Origin: CAZNXJ01 sp964577115
GTDB taxonomy: Bacteria; Planctomycetota; Planctomycetia; Pirellulales; Pirellulaceae
Direction: 5' to 3'
DNA length: 64,000 nucleotides
Assembly: GCA_964577115.1 (NCBI GenBank)
Contig: CAZNXJ010000019.1
Location: 43,436 to 107,435 of the forward strand
The position numbers and the translations under genes are program-made. The notes beneath the pieces are model-generated. The model made no database searches. It had not been told where the DNA came from and saw only the letters and a program-made list of their open reading frames with translations. Shown piece by piece: positions 9,551 to 17,957 of the stretch. Position 1 is the first letter of the stretch. Every line of letters begins with the position of its first letter.

Positions 9551-10708
9551 CTAAACGACTCGCCGCAATCCGTTCACAACCGAAAGCTGCGCGGCCTGGA
9601 TGGCGGGCACGAATCCGCTAACGAGTCCAATCACGGCTGCCGTCAGCTCCAGGTTCAGCAGCCACGGTCCCGCCATGTCGGCGATGCCGAGAGGGAAGAA
9701 TTGCGAGCTGAGCTGGTGGAGCCATTCCAGGCACAGGCACCCCAGAGCGATTCCGAGCAGTCCGCCCATGAGCGTGATCGAGCAGGATTCGCCAAGCACC
9801 ATGGCCAGGACGCGTGGCCGTGAGAAGCCAATCGCCTTGAGAACGGCGATTTCCGTGGTGCGTTCGCGCATCGACATGGCCATACCCGTCGCCGCGACCA
9901 GGGTCAGCGCGAACACCACCGCGAGACCGATGACGAGGATATAGAGCCGGAAGTTGCCCAGCATCTCGGTAAACATCTGCGCGAAAGCCGCTTCGCTCTG
10001 CGTGCGCGTGGGATTTTCCGAGCTGGCGTAGTAGTCGTCGATCAACTTGGTAACTCGAGGAATCGCAGCAGCATTCTCCGTGCGTGCGAAGATCGTCCCA
10101 GCATTGCCGGTGCCCGGAAAATTCATCTGCCGCATCCCTTCGTCCAGGTATTCCCAATGGAACCAGAGCGAATCGATGGGCTCGGGTGTTTCGAAGATGC
10201 CGACGAGCTCCAAATCGAGGTGAAAGGGATAGTAAGTCCCCTTCAGCGGAATTCGCTCACCGATCTTCCACCCCCGCTTCTCCGCCAGCCGGCGGTCGAC
10301 GACACAGCCGCGCCGGTTCTTCTTCCAGGCCTCCAGCTGCTCGGGGTCGATACGGTACTCGGACCACACATCGAACGCCGCGGACGCGTCAGTTCCGAAC
10401 TGCGCGAAGGGCATTTTCTCTTCTTTGTACGTCCCGCCGTACCACGAGTAGGGGACGGCCGCGATGACGCCCGGCATCTGGCGGACGCGATCGACATACG
10501 AAATCGGCAACATCCCGGCGAAGCCCTGGATGTTCATGACCACGATGCGATGATGCTTCTCGGCCTCTTCCGACCAGACGTCCTGCATGGCCATGTAGCC
10601 GAACAGCACCGTGAGCAGTGCCAGGCTGAAGCTGAACGACAGGATCGTCAGCGCGGCTCGAAGCTTGTTGCGACGAACGTTGCGGAATATGTAGATGAGC
10701 ATTTGCAT
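9551..10708 (-). CDS. FtsX/MacB-type ABC transporter permease (first)
   Basis: A 385-residue permease with an N-terminal TM helix (about 14-38), a periplasmic domain to about residue 265, and three C-terminal TM helices. The coupling loop SMRERTTEIAVLKAIGFSRPRV is typical of the family. Divergence from the following permease suggests an old duplication with the two subunits working together. The gene is preceded by 153 noncoding bases after the ATPase gene, and a second start is not obvious, so the first ATG (MQMLIYIFRN) is kept. Confidence 0.88.
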   Translation of the reverse strand: MQMLIYIFRNVRRNKLRAALTILSFSFSLALLTVLFGYMAMQDVWSEEAEKHHRIVVMNIQGFAGMLPISYVDRVRQMPGVIAAVPYSWYGGTYKEEKMPFAQFGTDASAAFDVWSEYRIDPEQLEAWKKNRRGCVVDRRLAEKRGWKIGERIPLKGTYYPFHLDLELVGIFETPEPIDSLWFHWEYLDEGMRQMNFPGTGNAGTIFARTENAAAIPRVTKLIDDYYASSENPTRTQSEAAFAQMFTEMLGNFRLYILVIGLAVVFALTLVAATGMAMSMRERTTEIAVLKAIGFSRPRVLAMVLGESCSITLMGGLLGIALGCLCLEWLHQLSSQFFPLGIADMAGPWLLNLELTAAVIGLVSGFVPAIQAAQLSVVNGLRRVV

Positions 10709-10861
10709 GGCACATCGACCGTAAAAACGGTTGGTTGAATCTCGCGCCGCGTTACGTCAGAGGCACGGTATCGTGTGTTTCCCGGTGATGAACACGTCGG
10801 CCGCGCCGCGGTGAGCCGTTCGTCCGGTGTCTGGGAGGGCCGAACACGCGAGCACGACGAA

Positions 10862-11596
10862 CTAACCGGGGTGCGACGAGGTCGACGCCGCCTCGCTCGA
10901 TTCGACAAGAACTCCCTTATGCAGGTGCAAAACTCGGCGTGCCCGATCGGCGGCTCCCGGGTCGTGCGTGACCATAATGATGGTCTTGTGATAATCCTGG
11001 TTTAATCGCTGTAGCAGTTCGAGAATTTCCGCGGCCGAGCGTGCGTCGAGGTCGCCGGTAGGTTCGTCGGCCACGAGCAGAGTCGGATCGGTGGCAATGG
11101 CGCGGGCGATCGCCACGCGCTGCTCCTGCCCACCCGATAGCTGCCTTGGATAATGGTTCATGCGGTCCGCGAGCCCCACGACCTCGAGCGCGGCCATGAC
11201 ATGTTCGCGTCGCTCCCTGCGCGAAAGGGGCGTAAGTGTCAGCGGCAGCTCGACGTTTTCATAGGCCGTCAAAACGGGGATGAGATTGTAGAGCTGAAAA
11301 ATGAACCCGATGTGTCGAGCTCGCCAACGCGCGAGCTGTCCTTCCGAGCTGGCACCGAGGTCCTGCCCGCACACGATGACTCGGCCCGAGGTGGGGCGAT
11401 CGAGTCCCGCGATCAAGTTTAGAAGCGTCGATTTACCGGATCCCGACGGGCCCATGAGCGCAAGATAGTCGCCCGCGTCGACGGTCAGGTCGATGCCTGA
11501 GAGCACCTCGATGCGAATGGCATCGCGGTGATATTCTTTACACACATTTTCGACAATCACGACCGGCGAGGATTCGGGGTGGTACGCATCGTTCAT
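10862..11596 (-). CDS. LolD/MacB-type ABC transporter ATP-binding protein
   Basis: A 244-residue nucleotide-binding subunit. Walker A is GPSGSGKST, the Q-loop is FIFQLYNLIPVLTAYENV, the signature is LSGGQEQRVAIARAI, and Walker B is LLVADEPTGDLD, followed by the switch His in MVTHD. The DEPTGDLD form is characteristic of the LolD/MacB/FtsE group. It sits between the membrane-fusion gene and the two permeases. There is no fused permease as in true MacB. A good Shine-Dalgarno, AGGAGACC, precedes the ATG. Confidence 0.92.
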   Translation of the reverse strand: MNDAYHPESSPVVIVENVCKEYHRDAIRIEVLSGIDLTVDAGDYLALMGPSGSGKSTLLNLIAGLDRPTSGRVIVCGQDLGASSEGQLARWRARHIGFIFQLYNLIPVLTAYENVELPLTLTPLSRRERREHVMAALEVVGLADRMNHYPRQLSGGQEQRVAIARAIATDPTLLVADEPTGDLDARSAAEILELLQRLNQDYHKTIIMVTHDPGAADRARRVLHLHKGVLVESSEAASTSSHPG

Positions 11597-11697
11597 CGCA
11601 ACTGGTCTCCTCGGCTCACTGTTTCGCCAGTACGTCCAGGCCGCTCGTCTTCGTCGATATTTCCATTTTTCGCAGCAAATGCCTGCCAGCTAGCCCA

Positions 11698-13002
11698 TTA
11701 CGGGACCGCTTTGACTCGCAGTCCCGCCTGCGCGTTGGGCGGCGCGATGACGACCCGTTCGGTGCCTTCGAGCCCGCTGGTCACTTCCAAGCGTCGATCG
11801 CGTTCCGCGCCCACGGTGACGTCCTGCCGGCGGAGCCGGTTGTCGGCGTCGAGCACCCAGACAAATGTGCCCTGTGCATCGCGCTGGATGGCCTCGCTGT
11901 CGCAAAAGACGCGGGGCGGCGCGTCGGGTTCGCTGGCCGCCGAGCCTTCGGGCAGAAAATGTACCGTGGCGCTCATATCCGGAAATAGCCGATCATCGGG
12001 CTCCACGATTTCCACTTTCACTTTGATGGTGGCCCGGGCACGGTCTCCCATCGGGATGATTTTCCGCACACGTCCTTCGTAACGACGTTCAGGCACCGCG
12101 TCCACAGCAACTTCGGCCGCCTGCCCCGGCACGATGCGGCTGATGAAATCTTCTTTGACATCACAGTCGACCTCGAGATGTTCGAGATCCGCGACGGTGA
12201 CGACCGAGCCGCGTCCGGAGGCTTCGCCCATGCCGCCCGGAAGAATCGATTCACCGACTTCGGCATCCTTCGAAATGACCGTGCCGTCAAACGGAGCTCG
12301 GATGAACATGTTTTCCAGCATTTGTTCGGCTTCACGGACGCGGGCCTCGGCCAGGGAAACTTCGGCCTCGAGCGACGCGCGGCGCGCCACGGCCGACTCG
12401 TACCGGTATTTCGCCTCCTCATACTCCGCATCCGTAATGCTGCCGGTCGCAAAGAGCCGTTCGGCGCGGAGGTGATCTCGCTTCGACTGCTCAATCAGAA
12501 CCTCGTGTTCGGCTAGGTCGGCTCGCGCTTTTTGCAGCGTGGCGCGAGCGGCGGCGAGCGACGCGTCGAGATCCGCGTGCTCGAGAACGGCCAGTACTTG
12601 CTGGGCTTCGACGCGGATCCCTTCCTCGACGTTCACCACCTCGATGCGGCCCGGCGCGCGCGCACCGATCTTGGCTTGGCGTCGCGATTCCAAGTAGCCC
12701 GTCGCCACGACCGTCGCATCGGCCGCTCGGCCCCGTTCGATCGTCACTTTGGCCAGGCGGACCTCGGGGCGCTGCTGAATGGCCTCGGGGACGACAACCA
12801 GCTCGTTCCACGACGCCCCCGTTCGGTACGCCCAGAGGCCGACTCCGACAGCCACCAGCGCGACCAGACCGAGCATCCAGAGCAGCCCTCGGCCGAGCCG
12901 CGACATGAGCGACTTTCGAGGAGGCGGATCGCGGGAAATGCGCAGGCGCGCGAGAGGGTCCACGTGTTTATCCGACCCGGTCGGAGCAGAAGTCGAGGGC
13001 AT
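11698..13002 (-). CDS. HlyD/MacA-type periplasmic adaptor protein
   Basis: A 434-residue membrane-fusion protein and first gene of the export operon. It has a cytoplasmic N-terminus, one TM helix (about 38-57), a lipoyl/barrel half-motif (KIGARAPGRIEVVNVEEG, about 112-129) and a long alpha-helical hairpin rich in Ala, Glu and Arg (about 145-235). The second lipoyl half (RAPFDGTVISKDAEVGES) and a beta-barrel and membrane-proximal domain follow. It would bridge the ABC permeases to an outer-membrane or envelope partner. No TolC gene adjoins it; the nearest is at 39075-40412. Lack of an outer-membrane partner is common for DevBCA-like systems. Confidence 0.88.
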   Translation of the reverse strand: MPSTSAPTGSDKHVDPLARLRISRDPPPRKSLMSRLGRGLLWMLGLVALVAVGVGLWAYRTGASWNELVVVPEAIQQRPEVRLAKVTIERGRAADATVVATGYLESRRQAKIGARAPGRIEVVNVEEGIRVEAQQVLAVLEHADLDASLAAARATLQKARADLAEHEVLIEQSKRDHLRAERLFATGSITDAEYEEAKYRYESAVARRASLEAEVSLAEARVREAEQMLENMFIRAPFDGTVISKDAEVGESILPGGMGEASGRGSVVTVADLEHLEVDCDVKEDFISRIVPGQAAEVAVDAVPERRYEGRVRKIIPMGDRARATIKVKVEIVEPDDRLFPDMSATVHFLPEGSAASEPDAPPRVFCDSEAIQRDAQGTFVWVLDADNRLRRQDVTVGAERDRRLEVTSGLEGTERVVIAPPNAQAGLRVKAVP

Positions 13003-13162
13003 TGTCGGATTCGTCGAAGAGAGGTGATCAGCAAGGGCATTGTAATTACGATTGACAGAATGGCTAGTAATGACCGACCACCCTTCGGCCTGCTTGACCC
13101 GCAGGTCCCCCGGCGACTAGGATGACGGCTCTTCATGGAGGAACACGAGAGGAGCATGACGA

Positions 13163-14446
13163 GTGTTCTATTCGTCACGTACACGGCGCGCCAGATTCGC
13201 ATGGCAGCGTTGGCGAGCTAATCGACAGCTCGCCTTCGAAGCGCTTGAAATCCGTACGCCACTTGCCGCCGACGCACTCCTTGCGTCGACCGTTCCTCCT
13301 GCCTCCGCACCGGCAGAAGACTCGAGCCGTGCCATTCATCCCGAGGCCGCCGAGCCGCCGGTCCCATCGCCTGATCTCGCGGAAGCCGCAAACATCCAGT
13401 CTCTTCTAGCCAGCGAAACGCGCGCCGACGAATCGCTCGAATCGGAAGAGCCGCCCCCGTGGATTTCTCACGAAGAACCGCCGGAAGGCATGCGGTGGGA
13501 AGCTCCGCCGGAGCAGGAAAACGAAAGCAACGACGAGCCGCCGGAGGAACCTGAAGAGCCCGAGGAGCCGCCGGAAGGGGAAGCTCCCGAGGATCCCCCC
13601 GAGGGTGAGGCGCCGGAAGAGCCGCCGGAAGGCGAGGCTCCCGAAGACCCTCCAGCCGGGGAGGGGCCTGGCGAACCGAATGAAGGAGAGCCGCCGGAGA
13701 ACCCGCCACCGACCAACCAGCCGGACCCGGGCGAAGAGCCGGGAGAAGCTCCCGATCCCGATTGGTCGCGGGCGATTACCGAATCCGCTGCCAGCCGCTC
13801 CTTGCCCATGACGCTGCGACGTGGTGCATCGAGCCTCTTGAACGAGCGATCGGATGCGGAGGATGCCGCCGGCTCAATGTGGCTCACCCTGCCGCTCGCC
13901 GATTCGCTCGGCAGTACCAATCCCTGGGACGATCTCGCCGAGACGCTCACCGGCACGCGAGCCACGTCGCTCGCACGGTCGGCGGCCGCGGGAACGAACA
14001 ACGTAGACGCCCTCTATGAGGAACTGGGCGGCGTCCCCCGCCACAATGCAGGCGCACTGAAAGACTATGCGTTGGACGGACTCGACGCGGAACCCGAGTC
14101 CCTGGCCACTGCGAACGCCATGCTGCGCCGCTACCGAATGTTCGACGAGGACATGTCGAGTGGCTCAGGCGAGGCGATAGACAAGTTCCACCCGGCCGAT
14201 GCGCAGCCGCTCGATCGCGCGCTTTCCGAGTTGCTGGCCGAGATGGACGAGCTCACCGAAACGCTCGCCACGCACGTTCTGGACACCCCGTACGGCTCTT
14301 GGTCGGCGGGCCTCGCAATCGCTGGCGTGCTCGGTGGCGTCGTGCATTTGCATCGGCGCAACCAGCAACGGACGGCCGCCGAGTTCTCGGAGACCGTAGC
14401 CGCGTCGTTTCCCGAGTTGATGTACCTATTGGACACCAAGGAATGA
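13163..14446 (+). CDS. Planctomycete surface-type protein with Pro/Glu repeats and C-terminal membrane anchor
   Basis: A 427-residue protein from a GTG start; the GAGAGGAG at 13147-13154 is well placed for GTG but not for the out-of-frame ATG just upstream. The basic N-terminus followed by FEALEIRTPLAADALLAS (about 25-42) resembles the F-E-x-L-E-x-R-x-L-L-A motif at the start of many planctomycete exported proteins. Residues about 110-195 are a low-complexity run of PPEGEAPE(D/E)-like units. A single hydrophobic segment (SAGLAIAGVLGGVVHLH, about 378-394) near the C-terminus leaves a short basic tail. Its stop overlaps the ECF sigma gene by four bases. It could be a membrane-bound sensor or anti-sigma-like partner; no known domain is recognised. 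Confidence 0.72.
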   Translation: MFYSSRTRRARFAWQRWRANRQLAFEALEIRTPLAADALLASTVPPASAPAEDSSRAIHPEAAEPPVPSPDLAEAANIQSLLASETRADESLESEEPPPWISHEEPPEGMRWEAPPEQENESNDEPPEEPEEPEEPPEGEAPEDPPEGEAPEEPPEGEAPEDPPAGEGPGEPNEGEPPENPPPTNQPDPGEEPGEAPDPDWSRAITESAASRSLPMTLRRGASSLLNERSDAEDAAGSMWLTLPLADSLGSTNPWDDLAETLTGTRATSLARSAAAGTNNVDALYEELGGVPRHNAGALKDYALDGLDAEPESLATANAMLRRYRMFDEDMSSGSGEAIDKFHPADAQPLDRALSELLAEMDELTETLATHVLDTPYGSWSAGLAIAGVLGGVVHLHRRNQQRTAAEFSETVAASFPELMYLLDTKE

Positions 14447-15033
14447 ATCCGCCTCTGCCCGAATCGCTGCTCGCCGCACTGCGCGCGGGCCAACAGGATG
14501 TTGTTGAACAGATTATTGAGAAATACGAGCCGTATCTGCGAATCGTCGTGCGGCGCATGTTAACCGGCGGGATGCGGGCCAAGCTGGATTCGATGGACGT
14601 CGTCCAATCCGTCTGGGCCGATGTGTGGGACGGCCTGCGGCAGCAAAAGTGGCAATTTGAGTCGGAAGCGCAGCTGCGTGCGTTTCTCATCGCCGCCGTG
14701 CGTCACCGCCTGATCGATCACGCACGGCACAATCGGCGCGCTTTGGCGGCCGAGCGACCACTATCCGACCATGCGTCGCTGTCCAGCGAGGCAGTCGATC
14801 GCGATCCCAGCCAGTCGCTTGAAGCCGACGAGCTTTGGGAACAGCTTCTCGCCAGTTGCCCACGCGAGCATCACGAGATCTTGCATCTGCGGCGCAGCGG
14901 CGCGACATTGGAATGTATTGCGCATCAGCGCGGCCTGCATGAGAGCAGTGTTCGCCGCATCCTCTATCAACTCGCTCGGCGTGTCTTCTCGCGGCTGCGC
15001 CCGGTGGCGCTCGAGGCAGCGCGCTGTGTTTAA
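14443..15033 (+). CDS. ECF-type RNA polymerase sigma factor
   Basis: A 196-residue sigma factor starting at the ATG that overlaps the preceding stop as ATGA. Sigma region 2 occupies about residues 20-90, with SMDVVQSVWADVWDGL standing where core and -10 contacts are made. Region 4 is about 130-190, with the helix-turn-helix in TLECIAHQRGLHESSVRRIL. The family in planctomycetes is often coupled to Ser/Thr kinases, and a kinase gene starts 8 bases downstream. I infer a surface-signal cascade in which the anchored protein, the sigma factor and the kinase act together. Confidence 0.9.
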   Translation: MNPPLPESLLAALRAGQQDVVEQIIEKYEPYLRIVVRRMLTGGMRAKLDSMDVVQSVWADVWDGLRQQKWQFESEAQLRAFLIAAVRHRLIDHARHNRRALAAERPLSDHASLSSEAVDRDPSQSLEADELWEQLLASCPREHHEILHLRRSGATLECIAHQRGLHESSVRRILYQLARRVFSRLRPVALEAARCV

Positions 15034-15041
15034 GCTCGCCT

Positions 15042-17330
15042 ATGACCGACCGACCGGAAACGACCATGCGGTGGCCCCCGCCACGTCGCCCCGCAGATCA
15101 TGAGACGTGGCTGGCCGAGGATGCGCAGGAGCTGCGTGTCATCGAGCGTTGGCGTTCCGAATACCGCATTGGCGCGTGCCGACGAGTCGAAACGTACTTT
15201 GAACAGAACCCGCAGCTGGTCGAATCGCCCGACCTAGCGATTCGGCTTATCTACGAGGAAGCGTGCCTCCGCGAGGAAGCGGGGGAACGTCCGGAACTCG
15301 CCGAGTATCTCCAGCGGTTTCCACAGTGGTCCGATCAGCTGGCGATGCTTTGGGATTGCCACGAGCTGCTCGCAAGGAGTTCGGCCGTTCCTCAGTTTCC
15401 GGCCGTGGGCGAGTCGCTAGGCGACTTCCAACTCGTCACGGAGCTCGACCGCGGCGCAGCAGGACGCGTTTACCTCGCTACTCAGCCTCGCCTATCTGAT
15501 CGGCCGGTGGTGCTGAAGATCACCGCGCATAATGGCCAGGAACACCTATCGCTGGCCCGCTTGCAGCACGCCTCGATTGTTCCGCTCTATCTGGTGCAGG
15601 ATTACGTGGAACGTAATCTGCGCGTGATGTGCATGCCTTACCTGGGCGGCAATAGTCTGGCTCGCATCCTCCAGTTTCTCGACAACACCCCGATCGATCA
15701 GCGGCGAGGCAACGATCTTTGCCGAGCGCTGGACGCCTGCCGCAGCCCGCTCGTTGAATCGCTCGACGATCGCGGCCCCGCGCGCAAGCTTTACGCCCGC
15801 AGCTCCTATGTGGACGCGATCTGCTGGATCGGCGCGGCGCTCGCCGAGGGTTTGCACCACGCGCATCAGCGTGACCTGGTGCACCTCGACGTGAAGCCGT
15901 CGAATGTTTTGATCGCCGGCGACGGGCAACCGATGCTTCTCGATTTTCATCTGGCTCAGCCGATGCTCCCGGCCGGCCAACTCACCTCCAACCCGCTCGG
16001 TGGCACTCCGGGATACATGTCTCCCGAGCAGGCGGCGGCGCTCGACGCCACCCGCGCTGGGCGCCCACTGCGTCAGCCGGTCGACGCGCGATCCGACATC
16101 TACTCGCTTGGCGTCGTACTCTATGAATGTTTGACCGGCGAGGCGCTCGGCGACCACGGACCGCGTTACTCGCTGCGCAAACGCAACTCGGCCATCACGC
16201 CCGGTATCGAGGACGTGATCCGCCGGTGTCTCGAGCGAGATCCGGCGCGCCGCTATCCGTCAGCCGCGGCTCTGGCCGAGGACCTGCGCCGGCATATGCT
16301 CGATCTGCCACTACAGGGCGTGGCCAACCGCAGTTCTTGGGAGCGCTTGTCAAAGTGGCGCCGCCGGCGCCCGTACGCGATGTGGTCTGCTGCGACGCTC
16401 TGCGCCTTGGCGGTGACGCTGATGATCTCGAGCGTCGGACTCAACCACCGCCTGTCCGCCGCGCGCGATGCGCTGCGGCAAACCCGCGAGCTGTTGCGGG
16501 ATGGGCATTACCGAAGTGCGGCCAAGACGGCCGAGTGGGGAATTGATCTGATTCGTTATGTGCCGACAAGCGGCCGGTTGCACGGCGAACTGCGCGGCGA
16601 ACTGCACGCGGTACGCCGCATGCAACTGCTCAGCCAACTTCATGAAGTTGTCGAGCAACTGCGGCTCGTTGACACGCTTAGCGAGCCGCCCGATGAGCAG
16701 CTTGAACGAGCGCTCGCCGGCTGTGCTTCCGTCTGGAAAGTGCGCGAAGCGCTGGCCGAGGCGGCAGCCAATGTCCCGGATACACGGCTACGAGAACAAT
16801 TCCGCCGCGACTTCGCCGACCTCGCGATCCTTTGGTCCGAAGCCTCCCAGCGGCTCAACGGACGCTCGTCGTCCATCGCAGCGCCCGCTGCCGTGGAAGT
16901 GCTGAATGAAGTGGATCGCCTGATCGGTCCCACGCGAGCGGTCGCGATCGAGCGGGATCGGCATCGGCGAGCGGATCCGGCCGGTCTGGCGGAGGTCCTC
17001 GCGCCCTACGAGCCGGCATGGGAGTTTTTCGTTGTCGGCCGAGCTCTTATGCGCGAGGAGCACTATGAGCGTGCGTATGCCGCGCTGCACGAGGCCATCC
17101 TGCGCGAACCGCAGGTATTCTGGTTCCACTTCCATCTCGCGAGGTGCTGCCACCGGCTCGAGCGTTTTGAAGAAGCGCTGCGCGAACTGAACGTCTGTAT
17201 TGCCCTCGAGCCGCGGCGCCCCGAGTGTTACCGCGACCGAGCGGCCGTGTATCAGGCGCTCGGCTACCCCGAGCGCGCTCGCACCGACCTCGCCATGCTC
17301 CGCGAGCTCCGCGCCGCGCGATCGCGCTAA
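15042..17330 (+). CDS. Membrane-bound Ser/Thr protein kinase-like protein with TPR-type C-terminus
   Basis: A 762-residue protein. The N-terminal 120 residues are a helical domain often found before planctomycete kinases. The kinase domain runs from about 128 to 420. The Gly loop is degenerate (DRGAAGRVY), Lys159 lies in VVLK, the catalytic loop is HLDVKPSN (281-288, HRD replaced by HLD), and the metal-binding DFG reads DFH (301-303). The activation segment and APE-like GYMSPEQ (324-330) are present. A TM helix (about 446-465) separates the kinase from an external or periplasmic helical region ending in TPR-like repeats (about 660-755). Activity is plausible, because Lys159, Asp283, Asn288 and Asp301 remain, but not certain. 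Confidence 0.88.
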   Translation: MTDRPETTMRWPPPRRPADHETWLAEDAQELRVIERWRSEYRIGACRRVETYFEQNPQLVESPDLAIRLIYEEACLREEAGERPELAEYLQRFPQWSDQLAMLWDCHELLARSSAVPQFPAVGESLGDFQLVTELDRGAAGRVYLATQPRLSDRPVVLKITAHNGQEHLSLARLQHASIVPLYLVQDYVERNLRVMCMPYLGGNSLARILQFLDNTPIDQRRGNDLCRALDACRSPLVESLDDRGPARKLYARSSYVDAICWIGAALAEGLHHAHQRDLVHLDVKPSNVLIAGDGQPMLLDFHLAQPMLPAGQLTSNPLGGTPGYMSPEQAAALDATRAGRPLRQPVDARSDIYSLGVVLYECLTGEALGDHGPRYSLRKRNSAITPGIEDVIRRCLERDPARRYPSAAALAEDLRRHMLDLPLQGVANRSSWERLSKWRRRRPYAMWSAATLCALAVTLMISSVGLNHRLSAARDALRQTRELLRDGHYRSAAKTAEWGIDLIRYVPTSGRLHGELRGELHAVRRMQLLSQLHEVVEQLRLVDTLSEPPDEQLERALAGCASVWKVREALAEAAANVPDTRLREQFRRDFADLAILWSEASQRLNGRSSSIAAPAAVEVLNEVDRLIGPTRAVAIERDRHRRADPAGLAEVLAPYEPAWEFFVVGRALMREEHYERAYAALHEAILREPQVFWFHFHLARCCHRLERFEEALRELNVCIALEPRRPECYRDRAAVYQALGYPERARTDLAMLRELRAARSR

Positions 17331-17400
17331 GCCAAGACCAGGCGCAAGATTTCCTTGTCCACCTTCTACGCCTTCTTCCTGCTCTTCCCATCCACCCGAT

Positions 17401-17419
17401 AGATCGAATCGGGCGATCT
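17401..17419 (+). terminator. Small hairpin downstream of the kinase gene
   Basis: AGATCG and CGATCT form a 6-bp stem with a 7-base loop, 70 bases past the kinase stop, followed by an A/T-rich run that includes five T residues. It is a possible terminator for the sigma/kinase operon; the stem is short. Confidence 0.35.
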
Positions 17420-17420
17420 T

Positions 17421-17439
17421 CAAAATTTTTCAAATTTTG
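17421..17439. repeat. AT-rich perfect inverted repeat upstream of csrA
   Basis: CAAAATTT (17421-17428), spacer TTC, AAATTTTG (17432-17439). A perfect 8-bp palindrome in an otherwise GC-rich genome, 106 bases before the csrA ATG. It could be an operator or part of the transcription stop of the preceding gene. Confidence 0.5.
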
Positions 17440-17544
17440 TGATTTTTCGCGCGCGCTTTTGGCACGCCTTTACGTTCCCTAGGGTCGAGGCAGCGCGTTG
17501 TATTTCGCAGCGCGCTAGGAAAGTTCGCGTGAACAGGGAGAAGC

Positions 17545-17745
17545 ATGATGCTCGTTCTGACTCGAAAAGTCGGGCAGCAGATCCGTATTGGCGACGATAT
17601 TGTGATCAAGGTCCTCCGGCAGGAGGGAGGGCGGATCCGGCTCGGCATTTCAGCGCCTCCGGAAGTCGCCGTCCGCCGTGACGAATTGATGCCGCTCGAC
17701 ACCCCCGTCTGGACCAACGAAGAAACCTGGGTGGTGACCGAGTAA
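17545..17745 (+). CDS. csrA: Carbon storage regulator CsrA
   Basis: A 66-residue RNA-binding protein; CsrA dimers bind GGA motifs in mRNA leaders to control translation and stability. The N-terminal MLVLTRKVGQQIRIGDDI and the following VLRQEGGRIRLGISAP and VAVRRDEL segments are the conserved beta-strand core. Tandem ATG codons open the gene; the second gives the usual MLVLTRK start, and GGGAG lies at a normal distance. The gene stands between the kinase operon and a hybrid histidine kinase, with a strong hairpin after its stop, so it is probably monocistronic. Confidence 0.95.
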   Translation: MMLVLTRKVGQQIRIGDDIVIKVLRQEGGRIRLGISAPPEVAVRRDELMPLDTPVWTNEETWVVTE

Positions 17746-17774
17746 GCTGGCAGTCACCGGACGGCGAATGTGTT

Positions 17775-17815
17775 CGGGTCCGTGGCGGCGCTCGGCCAGC
17801 GCCGCCACGGACCCG
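17775..17815 (+). terminator. Strong hairpin after csrA
   Basis: A perfect 18-bp stem (17775-17792 pairing with 17798-17815) closed by the 5-base loop CGGCC, starting 29 bases after the csrA stop. It is GC-rich and should halt or insulate transcription, although it lacks a downstream T-tract. An RNA-stability or regulatory role is also possible. Confidence 0.7.
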
Positions 17816-17957
17816 TTCCGCCACCCCTCGAAGAATATCCTCGCGACATTGCTCTGCCCTGTTGATCCTTGCTGGCCAAAGGTCCATGATAATGGCCAAC
17901 CGGCGCACGCGCCTGCGCCGTGGAAGCTGGGTGCAAGATGCCGCCAGAGGATTTGTA

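Noticed and set aside
13500..13710. Repetitive GAGCCGCCGGAAGG-like DNA taken as a possible tandem repeat array or CRISPR
   Set aside because: It is the coding sequence of the Pro/Glu repeat in the surface protein; units are unequal and have no spacers.
17459..17476. TTGGCACG followed by CCTTTACG, similar to a sigma-54 -24/-12 promoter before csrA
   Set aside because: Only the -24 half matches; the -12 TTGC is missing and no enhancer-binding regulator is nearby.
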